A DNA stretch of 64,000 bases from contig OW799234.1 in assembly GCA_941918925.1 (NCBI GenBank), forward strand, positions 110,357,884 to 110,421,883. Reading direction: 5' to 3'. This DNA is from Phyto melanocephala (Eukaryota > Arthropoda > Insecta > Diptera > Rhinophoridae). Below, one piece after another: positions 1 to 10,676 of this stretch (within the stretch, counting starts at the first letter, position 1; every line of letters starts with the position of its first letter). The translations under genes were made by a program, and so were the position numbers. The notes beneath the pieces are model-generated. The model worked only from the letters and a program-made list of their open reading frames with translations, did no database searches and had not been told where the DNA came from.

Positions 1-465
1 TGGTTTTGGTGCTGGAATGTATTGACGTCCTCAATTCCTTTAGCATCTACAACTGTTTCCGTGTCGTGAGGGAAATGTTAGTATAGAACGTGTCAACCGT
101 CTTGCAAACTGTGGAGCAAGCCATCTACTGATTGGCCCTGGGCCTTTCTGTTGTGTACCTCCATATTATATTAGGGAAGAACTATCCGTCCTCTCCGACG
201 CTGAGTTTTCTTCCTCATGGCGAATGGCTCAGGGTCAACGTCAGGCTAAGATATTGTGTTCCGGTGGCCGAATCTAGGGGGATTTTCTCTCTAGAAGGAC
301 TTGAAAGTGTTATCAGGTCTTCTGCCTAGACACTACAATCTAAGATACCATTAAAGTAAAACTAGCAGGTAGAATGTAGTGACGTGCCGGTCTTGCGATA
401 TGGATAATGAGACCGCGAAGCATGTCCTTTTCAATTGCACTGCACTCTGCACAAGGAGATAACGT
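1..465 (+). pseudogene. Non-LTR retrotransposon remnant: RNase H domain plus C-terminal zinc knuckle
   Basis: This is the decayed 3' end of the pol ORF of a non-LTR (LINE) retrotransposon of the kind that carries RNase H (I, LOA and R1-like groups). In the first frame, GFGAGMY at the window edge resembles the segment just after the RNase H TDGS motif. Further on, a frame reads ANCGASHLLIGPGPFC and later WRMAQGQRQAKIL, the pattern seen at the end of RNase H domains in these elements. At 385-459 a CCHC-type knuckle reads CRSCDMDNETAKHVLFNC, followed by TALCTRR and a stop. Stops and frame changes separate the pieces, so it is not functional. The 5' part lies outside the window. Family recognition is from memory of motif patterns; the exact clade is not settled. 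Confidence 0.7.
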
Positions 466-1087
466 TTTCTGGAGTGTAGTACTAATAAGCCAATGGGCAT
501 TTCAAATTCTTTGCCTTGTAGAATATTGGGATTCATTATAAGCCTTGACCGATGGGCAAGCTGGTGGCTGCAGAAAATACCTATTTTTTGTTAGCAGTAC
601 TTATGGGTAAATTTATTATTACTACTACTATGACTATCGTCGGCAAAGACAAAAGTACTTTTCAGGTATGATGGTGTTTGCTCACTCCATAATATAGGTA
701 ATCTCCCTATTGTTAAAACCCACTTAACACTATTATATTAAAATTGCATGACATGTAAAAAACTCAAATAAAATTACAAATTATTATAGCGTGACTACAA
801 TTAGCTTACGCTCATATTCAATACATTTAAGTTAAAAATTTAAACGAATATTATTGGTCAGCGTTGCCATTTTTTTAACTTATTTTTATTATTTTTAAAT
901 TTCATTACTTTTGCAAAAAACATAACCAATTCTAATATAAATTCCATGATAAATAACATATATTTTTAAAATTTTAGCCATTTTTGTGCCTAACTTAGAA
1001 CAAAAAACTAACTTTGTTTGGATAAAACTATTAAACAATAATGGAAAATACTTTTTGTTTAAACAAATTTAAATAAATCTCATTTTT
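466..1087. other. AT-rich stretch, nothing recognised
   Basis: AT-rich sequence between the non-LTR fragment and the SINE. Part may be 3' untranslated sequence of the LINE remnant. No coding pattern or inverted repeat was seen. Confidence 0.4.
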
Positions 1088-1332
1088 ACATTAATTTGGG
1101 GTGCCCCGGCGTACTAGTCAGTAGTGTGCTGGTCTGCTAGTTTGGGGGTTGCGGGTTCGATTCCCGATAGAGACTCGTTACTGGTCTGCTTCTCCTTCTC
1201 TCCTATTCTTACTATTCTACTTAAATGAAGTGCACAACATGCGAATTAGGCATAAGTGTATAACTGTCGTGGCCTTGGTCTTTTAATGCCTCTCCTTTTT
1301 AACCTAACCTAACCTAACTAACATTCATTTGG
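1088..1332 (+). mobile_element. tRNA-derived SINE, complete copy with 12-bp target duplication
   Basis: The head (from 1100) is tRNA-like. It has an A-box-like TAGTCAGTAGTG at 1115-1126 and a perfect B-box GGTTCGATTCC at 1154-1164, the spacing and sequence of an internal RNA polymerase III promoter. A pyrimidine-rich body follows, and the copy ends at 1301-1320 in a CCTAA-type repeat (AACCTAACCTAACCTAACTA). It is flanked by ACATTAATTTGG (1088-1099) and ACATTCATTTGG (1321-1332), a 12-bp target-site duplication with one mismatch, which is the mark of LINE-driven target-primed insertion. A second copy at 52736-52940 shares the head, and a fragment at 32525-32608 shares the 3' body. It is probably non-coding and trans-mobilised. 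The parent tRNA was not identified because the anticodon arm does not fold convincingly. Confidence 0.85.
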
Positions 1333-3152
1333 AGTACAAAAAAAAACTGATATATTTTTTGTGTATTTTTTTTTGATGATTTTATCTAATAATTTCAGTC
1401 TAAAATTTTTTGTCGTTGTAACTCTCTATTTGATAGAATAAAAAGGAAACCCTTTTAAAATAAGAATGGCCGAGAGTACTAAAAATACATAAAACAAACA
1501 CAACTCGAGCATATTTAGCCTTAAACGCATAAATAACGTAACTGACATTTGTACTTATAAATTGAAATTGACTTTTTGATGCAGAATTAAAATGCCTCGA
1601 ATGCGTCGTGTGGAAAAAAATAACAAAATAAACAAATGAATTTATTTTCTCGAGATAATAGTATTTACGCGAAAAGAAAACCATGGCTACGACAAGATCA
1701 CAATAGCATAATATATTTCCTTTAACAATATTTGGTTATCGAAAAGACTTACAAAATTGTTATAACAAAATAACAATTAAATATTAGAAGAAAAATCAGT
1801 ATGGTTACAAAGCAGTAAAGCTATGATATCATTTGATTATAAATCGATTTCTTCTTATTGTCGAATACATCTTAATTATTTAAAAAAATTTATATGTTAA
1901 GACAGTTAAATAAAATTTAAAAAAATAAATCATAAAAATACCCGATAAAATATAAAAATTAACTCGTATTGATATAAAAAATTGTAATTGAAAAGGTAAG
2001 TACAATCACTATGAATAACAGCAAAGGACAATAATTTGTCTCTCAAAAGAGCATATTATTTGTAGTCAGGATATGAGTATTTTATGACATTTTAACTAAA
2101 CATAATAACGACAAATTGCAATCATTATATTTTTCAACCACAATCGTACAACTCAATAATAGTATATTGCTTTTCGATTACTTTTGGTTACCACAACCAT
2201 GTTTTGTTCTTTGCCTGTACTTATGTACCTATTAGTTGTTCTTATCAAGAGATAGACTAGGACTAACTTTTGTTTTTTTGTTTGCCTAAAGACATTTACG
2301 TTCATTAAAATATAATTAAAAATAAACGGCAATTAAAAAAGTCATGTCATGATAGACCATTTCTAAATTATTACTATCAAAACTTATCGAAATATTTTAT
2401 ATAAACTAGTTGCTAATAAAATACCTTGCACTTACTTGTATTTTATATATTTTTTTTGTCAAATTTCTTGTCTTCATTACCTTTTTTTGTAAATCATTTT
2501 TAAATCCAAATTTGAGTAAGATATTGAATAAGGTTATTAAAATACGTGTTAAAATACCTGTTGTGTGTGATTTAGGAAAATTAAATTAGAGAGGGAAAGT
2601 TAAGTGTTTTCCTTCAAAATTTTTCTCCGTATGTTACGCTGTCTTCACGGTCACGTTACTGACAAAAAATTCTTATGGACAATTTCAATCAAAAGGTCTA
2701 TAATTTACATTACGTAATGATTTATTTAAATTTTCACAAACAAAATCCTGAAAAAAATGATATAAAGATTGAAACATTCTTCTTTGAAATTTGGTTTTTG
2801 CAGGTTAGGTTATTTTAGGGACTCAGCTACAAAGTAATTAAAAAACATAATAAAATTTTTTGCTATGAATAAATTGCATATTTTAGAAACACTTTTTAGA
2901 ACCAAAAACAGCTGTTTGTGTTGTTCACAGAATTTTTCATTTCCTTAAAAGTTTAATAGTGCAGACACAAAAAGTAATGAAAAAAATTTGATTTCATTAT
3001 GATTGAACAAAAAATTACGTTTTTATGTTCTAACAGATCCAATGAAAATTTAATAACTTGTAGTAAGAAGATATGGTAAATTGTATCATAACAACTGGAC
3101 ATCGTGTTAGGCTCGTGAAGGTTCCAGGGCATTCAAGCAGCCACAGGAATAT
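1333..3152. other. AT-rich stretch, nothing recognised
   Basis: Long AT-rich region with homopolymer runs and short open frames typical of chance. No protein motif, promoter set or repeat boundary could be supported. Confidence 0.4.
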
Positions 3153-4947
3153 GCATATGGGCTAATCCGAAAATCTTTAAACCAAAAGCAAAAATTTAAA
3201 ATTGCCCAAATTCCAAATGTTTGTTAATGGAATAATAGGATGCATATTTAAGCTTCAAAATATATAAGCAATAAGGTTTAACGGTGTTTTGTTTGTCCTT
3301 GGCAGAGGCTAACGTAAACGTACCTCTTGCTTTCATTTATTTTTGTAAAAAAGGGTATTTTTCATGGTCAAAAAAGTTGAAAAAATAGTCGCTTCAGTAT
3401 TTAACGTTTAGCAAAACTTTAATTTGGTTAATTTGCTTTTATTTAACATAAAAATCATATTTGTAAATTATCTAATATATAAGCAATTTGAACTAAAAAT
3501 GGGTACACTGTGTGTAACGTCCGTAACGGAAAATAGGGTTATTTTAAGTTAACAGAATGAATTTTAATAATTTTGTTTTCCAAACTAGCTTTATAAACAG
3601 AGTTTTTTATGCACTTTAATCTGATGGAAAAAAATAAATACATTTATTACACTTTTTTTTTGAAATATAAATGACAAAGTGTGTAACGTCCGTAACGGCA
3701 TGAAAATACCCTAAAATTTTATTTTAATATTATGAGGTGGAAGTAAATGTTTATAATGGGTTTTCACCTGCTGAATCTGAATCTGGGCTTTAAATTGCTC
3801 TTTGTTGCCGAGAACCCGAAAAACTTAACCTCAAAGTAACAAAAAGTGTGTTTAATTAACATGCGATCCCCCAATCTGCAACTTAAATTGAGATGAATTT
3901 AAAATTCTCCTGAAACCTAAAATAATTCTTAAAAATCAATAATTAGTAATTAATAATCATGTTGTAAACCGCAACCCTGTTGTCCCCCTTAAAATATTTG
4001 GTGGTGCATGCAATATCTACGTACTGGATTTTCCATTAGCAATTAGGATTTTTTTTGCTACTTCACATGGAAAAGGAGTGGTGGACGGTGTTGGCGCTGT
4101 TGTTTAGCAAAAAGTTTGGCAACTAGTAAAATCTCGCCTTAAAAAATGCTCGAGATTTTCACAAATTAGAAAGAAAAAAAATTGCGTTTTCATAATATAC
4201 GTTGGTAAAAATTATGTCAAAACTATATCCGACGAAATATCAAAAACACGGATAAATGTAAAAAATATCCCAGCTCTTAAATCATATTATTATTGTTCAG
4301 GCTTTTCCAATGACAATTCTATAAAAGTAGCTCGAACAGCTGGGTCTACTACGCACAAGATACAATGTTAAACAGTTAAATAAACAAATAAATAAATGAA
4401 TATAAGCTAATATAAGAGTAGTGAAATATTCTATAATTTTTTGTAACTAATAAATTAATAATTACAAGGTTAAAAAGATTTTTAAATACGTGAATGTTTT
4501 TTATATACACAATTTGGTTTAATGGAAAAAGTGTAACGTCCGTAACGTAACGTCCGTAACAGATAAGAATTAAGATTTTTGCTTAACGTGACTACTTAGA
4601 CTTCTTTTCTAAGCAGGATTGATATCGTCATATATTCCAATTAATTTTTTGTGTATGCAATTTTTTTGTTTATTATGCAAAATTCGCTAAAAAATTTGTA
4701 AATGCACATAAGCCTCAAAATCGACTTCCATTTTTTGTAGCGTCCGTAACGGAACTTTAAGCTAACATAACTTTTTTTAAAAAACAGTTAACCTTTAAGT
4801 TTAAAGCAAGTTTTGAAGAACTCCCAAAGTACTGCATTTTGCAAAAATTTCATGAAAATATTCCAATGTAAACGCCAGCTGTGTCAATCTTAACAAGGAA
4901 ATTTGCGTGCGAATGTATCCTCCGTTACGCAGGATTAGCCCATATGC
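3153..4947. mobile_element. Putative 1.8-kb inverted-repeat element with GTAACGTCCGTAACG motifs
   Basis: GCATATGGGCTAATCC at 3153-3168 is repeated exactly in inverse orientation at 4932-4947 (GGATTAGCCCATATGC). Between them a distinctive motif, TGTAACGTCCGTAACGG or close variants, occurs at 3512-3529, 3681-3698, twice overlapping at 4531-4561, and at 4736-4752. A related reverse-strand copy (CCGTTACGC) abuts the right terminus at 4922-4930. CpG-containing motifs of this kind stand out in very AT-rich DNA and are mostly confined to this interval. No transposase frame and no clear target duplication were seen, so it would be a non-autonomous or decayed DNA transposon. It could instead be a chance 16-bp inverted repeat around a private repeat. 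The superfamily is not assigned. Confidence 0.5.
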
Positions 4948-6029
4948 GAAAAATGATTTGTTGGTGTACTTTCAAATAATATCATACTATGGCCTTTACA
5001 TGTAATGTATAGTTCCAAATCTTTATTGAAACTTACAGAAAATGATATGCCACTTGCAGTAGAATTACTCCTTAAGTACTGATCAATTTTCTGAACGTCT
5101 TTGCCTATTCTACAATCACTATTACAGAAGTTTTTACTGAGTTACTGCAGCACCTGTCATGCAACTGTATAGCTGTAGAGGAACGCTGATTATAATTTTT
5201 GGATTTGTCTATTTAATATGTCTTTGGACGACCTTGTGTCGACTCATAGTTAACAAATACTAATAAACCTAGATAATTAGGCTTACATACTAAAAAACAA
5301 TATTAGATAGAAAGTATAAAGTTTTTTTTTTTTTTTAAATAAATATTTTATTTGGTGCTGTTTATTTACATAAACCGCATGTCAGTTTTTATAAAAAATT
5401 TTTACTAATTTTCCAAAACTAAGCCCTATGGATTGTTCCATGTTTTAAATATTTAAAACTTCAGTTTCTTTTAGAAAAATAAAACTTAATTAAACCGTAA
5501 CGAAAAAATTAATTAATTTACAAAACTCTTAATAAAACTAGTTAAGTCAACCTTGTATGCGTGTGTGATGTGTGAGAGATGCAGATAGTTTGTTCAAATA
5601 GATAGTTTAAACATATTCATAAAAATACATTGTATGCATGTGTGAGTTAAATTTTTTATTTTTTTTTTTTATGTATATGTGTGTTTAATCTATACATACA
5701 TAGATGGTTTCACACATACAAAATACATATGTATGTATGCGTGTGCTTGTTAATACAAAATTAGCAAAAAAAAATTTAACACACACGTTAATTTCTCTTG
5801 TGTACTGCAAAACTTTAAAACTAATATTTACATTACGATAGTTGTTGTTAATTTGTTTTTTTTTTATTATTGTTTTTTAATATAATTATAAGTTTTAATT
5901 ATTTTGAGTGTAATTTATATTTTGATTATGTTAATCGCGTATACCATTTCCAGCGCAATTTTAAAAGTTTTTATTACATTCTTAAAATTTGATTAAAATT
6001 TATTACAATATCCTAAATTTAACTGTGTA
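4948..6029. other. AT-rich stretch with simple-sequence tracts
   Basis: Contains T and A homopolymer runs (5318-5336, 5653-5670) and loose TATG/CATA microsatellite at about 5665-5760. No gene or element boundary recognised. Confidence 0.4.
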
Positions 6030-6145
6030 CATATGTTCTACAGTACGTATGAGTAATATTATTTTAATTATGTTGAAAATGTCTAAGACATACGTTCTAC
6101 AGTAAGTATGAGTAATATTAAATTACGTTGAAAATGTCTCATACG
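6030..6145. repeat. Two-copy tandem repeat, period about 59 bp
   Basis: The block beginning CATATGTTCTACAGTACGTA at 6030 is repeated from 6089 (CATACGTTCTACAGTAAGTA), including the downstream GAGTAATATT and TTGAAAATGTCT. The copies differ by several substitutions and a short indel. It is a simple local duplication with no coding potential. Confidence 0.7.
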
Positions 6146-9100
6146 CATTTAAAAAAATAAAAAACCTAACATTTATTTTTTTACATATTGACGCCTTAAT
6201 ACTTATGTTTTATTTTACAAGAGAGTAAAAAAAATAAATAAAATTTAAAATGATGAAATAAGTGAGGACTTTTTTTTTAGCTATAAATTTGGTTTTTTTC
6301 GAGGGTGATGTACTTGGCCTTTTTATAACAAGCCATCGATATGCTTAAAACATATTGCACATATATATGAGAAAAGATTTTAAAATATTCGAACTAAAAT
6401 TTATGAGTAACTGCCATTGTTAATTTAAGTTATGAAAGATCTTAGAAAGCGTTAAGATACCACAAAACAGATGCTACATATATTTTAACTTTGACTATAA
6501 CGCAAACAGATACAGCAGTTATTACGAGGTAAGGAAACTGGACCAAAAATCAAAACGTTAACAAAAAAACATTCGTGTATATTCTCCAGAAGAATAACAT
6601 CAAATATTAAGAGTCCCTATGTAACAGGATGTGAAATATGCCACTATTACAAAAGAACATTCCAGTTACCCAGATATCAAACATTTACAGAATTACAGCA
6701 AGAATCATTAAGAAGTGTTATTTGGGCGTTCATTTGGTAATGATGAACTTCAATTTAGTTGAAAATATTCACAATTTTGATATTAACGTGTCATTGCAGA
6801 TCATGTTTTCTTGTAAATGCACTATGTAAATAGGAACCATTTTTCCATGAGTTGCGATATATTATTTCGGAAGTCATCTATAATAAATCTGTTGGTGCAA
6901 ATTATTTAGAGGTAATAAAAACTTAATTAATATTGCACTGTCTTCAAATCATTTGCTGGGATAATTTAACTAAATCTCAGGCAAATGAGAATTGTTTGGC
7001 AAGGTGTTTTTAAATTAAACATTGACATAGCTCTACTAGTGAATTATATCGCTGTATAGAATTCAAAATTTATGCAGTAAATGCTTTGACGTAGAAAAAC
7101 ATAACAACACTGAAATTTTAATTTATGTAAGTCACTGTCACTAGCATCACACTATATAGCAGTTATATCGCACGTAGATGTTCGATAGAATAATTATAAC
7201 GCCATAGTTGACAATGCAATCTTTAATGAAATCAAATAAAACAATGTTTTAAAAACTAACAATTTTAGTATTTGGGCTACGGCTTCAAAGCAATCAACGT
7301 ACAATATTGTTAGAGGAGGTTCCTTTTATTTTAAATTTGATAGTTATGATCTTTGAAAATGTATTTGCGTTCAGGTGGATTCTCAATGAACATCAGTTTT
7401 GCCCGTACTAACATTGCGACTAGAATAAATTGAAATATGTATATCAGGCGTACATATTCATAGTGATCAAAGTTTTTTAATTGTGGATTTTTCATACGAA
7501 AGATTGGACATGATTATTTGACATCAAAGCCCAACATGTAAATACGTTTTACGAAAATGTCTTTGCAGTTCTAATGTGAAACATGACTCTAGTCGGCTAA
7601 ACGGATTTAATGGCTTACAACTTAATACCAGATAATTTAAGCAAGCAAAACGACGTTCCGCCGTAGAAACTTGCAAAACCATTCAACCAACAGCCTGAAG
7701 AAAGTGCGACACTGGCCTTTGCATTGAATGTTTTACTGATTATTACACAAGATTCTAGATATTCAGAGATAAGTGTACTTATAATATGTTACTTCATTAG
7801 AAAAAAAATTTATTTAATGTACCTGAGTATATTGATTGTTTTTTAATCAAATCAAATATCATCAAAAAAACTATTTTATATTTATATTTTGTAAGTTTAG
7901 ATAGTTCCTGGCATTGCCATATTGCAACAGTCCTTTCTGGCTCCCGCAGGACTAGAACGAAAAAAATGAGTAATTTTGGACATAATGGGTTAATATTTCT
8001 ATTAACTATTTTTTTGTCTAATCACATATGTCGTATATTACTGACAAAATCAGCGACATTGTCGTTATTATGGTCATACGTTATTTTAGTGGTATTTGTT
8101 TGAATGTCGTACACAAATTTGTATTATCTTTAACCAGTTTTAAAAGCATTTTAAAGACCAAGTGAATGTACATGCATTCATAAAGACATCAGGAGCTTCA
8201 TATAAACGTGTAGACGAAGTCGATAAACTGTTATTTGTATTAAAATTATTTTTGGACATGGTTTAATGATATATTTTTGAGAAATTTTTTAGACTACATA
8301 TTGATTGTTACAATTATTTAGAAAGGCCCTAGCTCGTCTTGTTTACAAAATTGAGTTTTTAAGTGATTCCAATACATATCAATCACACACACCTTGACAC
8401 AAAAGTTTAATGCACTAGTATCAAAAAAACTAACAGTTTTACAAGCAATTTAAAAAAAGAAGTAGCATTGCGATAATACAGTTTCTATAAAGTTTACTTA
8501 AAGCCTTTCTAATTTTGACCAACGATATAGTTAACTAAGTTACGAAATACAGTCGAACTTCTCTATAGTTAAATCCTATATAATAAATCGCTCCAAACCA
8601 CAGCTTTTTTGTTTAATTTTAGTGTATTTTGATGTTTTTATAATGAAATATTATACAGTTACTTTTTTAACAATAAACAAATTTTGAAGATGCAATTTTA
8701 GAAATAAGACAGTTTTAACAGTACTTGTCTTTTTCTGGACTTATGCAAATTCTCTAAAATGAAATTCGACTTTATTTTAATAATGCATTTTTATATAAAA
8801 CAAAATGCATGTTTTTAATTTTATTAGTCTTTGAGTTAAAATTTATCATTTACAAAATATGTTTTTTTTGTTGTATTTTTATTTAGAATTTAATTTAGGC
8901 CTTTTTTTTATTTTCAATAACAATAAGCCACATGAGAGCAAACAGCTTAACCACAACAACCACTTTTAATGCCAATGAATTTTTATTACAGTAAAAATTT
9001 AAATTTATTAAAAAAAAAAAATAAATTTATTGAAAATTTTGTATATAAAAAAAATTAAATAATTTATGGATTTTAAATAAAAAATTCAAATGACTTGTTA

Positions 9101-9239
9101 AATATTTAGAAAAAATATTTGAAAGCAAAGGCGGTCAAATGCCTTAAAAACAACACTATCCAATCTAAAGCTATATTTGTGAGTTATGATGTTATTGAAA
9201 TAAATTTATTTCGATAGGGTTCTCCTAAAAGAAGGATAG
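6146..9239. other. AT-rich stretch, nothing recognised
   Basis: About 3.1 kb without a supported gene. An open frame of 63 codons at 6638-6829 has no recognisable domain. The interval 6400-7800 is slightly less AT-rich but shows no transposase or reverse transcriptase motifs in the translations I inspected. Confidence 0.4.
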
Positions 9240-9350
9240 AGTATGGTGATAGTATCTCAAGAAATGATCAAGTTTATAATGCTCCCTAATCTCCTTGTGA
9301 TTTCTTTCTTTGGGGATATGTTAACGTAAAAGTGTATTGGGTTAACAAAA
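9240..9350 (+). pseudogene. Mariner transposase scrap (third catalytic-D region)
   Basis: One frame reads YGDSISRNDQVYNAP, a stop, then SPCDFFLWGYVNVKVYWVNK. This matches the region around the third catalytic aspartate of rosa-type (DD41D) mariner transposases, whose usual pattern is an ISRxGDxNWPPRS-DLTPLDFFLWG block followed by KxKVYxNKP. Only about 37 codons survive and no terminal inverted repeat was found. It is non-functional, possibly a long-dead copy. Family assignment rests on the DFFLWGYV core plus the spaced ISRN. Confidence 0.7.
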
Positions 9351-10029
9351 TAAAAAATAATTAAATTTTGCTATTTTAGTCTATTAGCTTTCCAATAGCT
9401 AAAGATAGTATGTTTGCGAATTGATAACTATCAATTCGGTATTATAACTACAATTTAACCTTAAACTTGCCTATATTCCTAAGGAAAGCTCATCTTTGTT
9501 TAAATTAAAATTACCAATTTGCTTCTAGATGCCACAAAATATGATTGACATCGACAACTTCTGTTTTCCGCAGTGAAATTTAATTTATAGTTAAAGTTTC
9601 AATACATATTTTTTAACGAATTAAATAGTAGATTACCTTAAATATTAACTTTCTGTTGTAAGTTAAAAAATAACTAAATGTACTACGTTACATTTACGTA
9701 TTTTAATTCATTAAAAGTAGTCGGTATTTGCTCAGGTAACAAAAATGTTTAACAGTCATTTTATTTCTCTCGTCAGCCAAAATTTCCTTTTACTAACACT
9801 AGCTTTTTCTTCATATGTTTTGTCACGATAACCAAGCACTTGTGCGCATTGTATCATCTAATGTCCCGACAAAAATAAAATTATATTCAAAAGCATTTAA
9901 AACTAAAAAAAAAAAAAATAATCATTAAATAGTTAATAAATATGATTTTCTTTAATAAAAATTTCATTTCAACCGTTCTTCTTCTTGCTGATACACAAAA
10001 ATTGTAAAAACATTGGAGATACTTGAAAG
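9351..10029. other. AT-rich stretch, nothing recognised
   Basis: AT-rich sequence between the mariner scrap and the Helitron-like element; no feature supported. Confidence 0.4.
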
Positions 10030-10676
10030 TAAACAAGAAGATTTTTCAAAATCTATATGTATTTAAGTGAAACTCTGTGTGTGTGTGTGTGTTAGCTAAA
10101 GACTCCGAAACTGTAAAACCGATCGAACTCAAGCTATGGCATGTTGTTGTACACATTCCAGGGAGTTTGTGTGGGTGGTAAAAAGTGGGCAGGGCCACGC
10201 CCATAAAAAAAAATTACCATTTTTAGCGACTTGCACATGACCGATTATTCTGAAACTTTGCATACATATTAAGCTGTCATGACTATATAATTTCGTCATT
10301 AGATAGGTGGGCAGGGCCACGCCCATAAAAAAAATATAATTTTAAGGTACTTGCACTCGACAGATGTTTCTGGAACTTTGTACATATATTGAACTCTCAT
10401 GATTATACAACTTCGTGATTAGAAAAGTGGGCAGTGCCACGTCTATAAAAAATAAGTTATCATTTTCAGCTACTTGAACTTCACCGATTTTTTTGAAACT
10501 TTGAACACATATTGAGCTGTCATGACTATACAGTTTTGTGATAAGAAAAGTAGGCAGGGCCACGCCCATTAAAAAAAGTTATAATTTTTAGCTTTTTGCA
10601 CTTCATATTCAATTTAAATTCAGAATGCATTTTTATTCATTAAGGGGCGTAGCAACGCGCGCTGTGCTTTTCTAGT
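10030..10676 (+). mobile_element. Helitron-like non-autonomous element with 121-bp tandem array
   Basis: Starts near a GT microsatellite (10074-10091) followed by TTAGCTAAAGACTCCGAAAC, a style of 5' region found in fly Helitron-derived repeats. The core is four diverged units of about 121 bp, marked by GGGCAGGGCCACGCCCAT near 10187, 10309, 10429 and 10552. The 3' end has a GC-rich hairpin-forming segment (GGGGCGTAGCAACGCGCGC, about 10643-10661) followed by CTAGT at 10672-10676, the expected Helitron 3' terminus of a short hairpin then CTRR plus T. No Rep/helicase is encoded. Open frames on the minus strand here only reflect the array. The left boundary is approximate. Confidence 0.6.
10187..10570. 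repeat. Four-unit minisatellite, period about 121 bp
   Basis: Units are delimited by a near-palindromic GGGCAGGGCCACGCCC block with spacings of 122, 120 and about 123 bp. Each unit also repeats a CTTGCACTTGACCGATT-like and a GAGCTGTCATGACTATA-like segment. The third unit is mutated in the palindrome (GGGCAGTGCCACGTCT). Confidence 0.8.

Noticed and set aside
1100..1175. A tRNA gene
   Set aside because: Promoter boxes are present but acceptor and anticodon stems do not pair well and the unit carries a SINE body, tail and target duplication.
10342..10569. Minus-strand 65- and 75-codon open frames with repeated MGVALPT and FLITKLY peptides
   Set aside because: The peptide repetition is the 121-bp minisatellite read in frame; no evidence of a protein.
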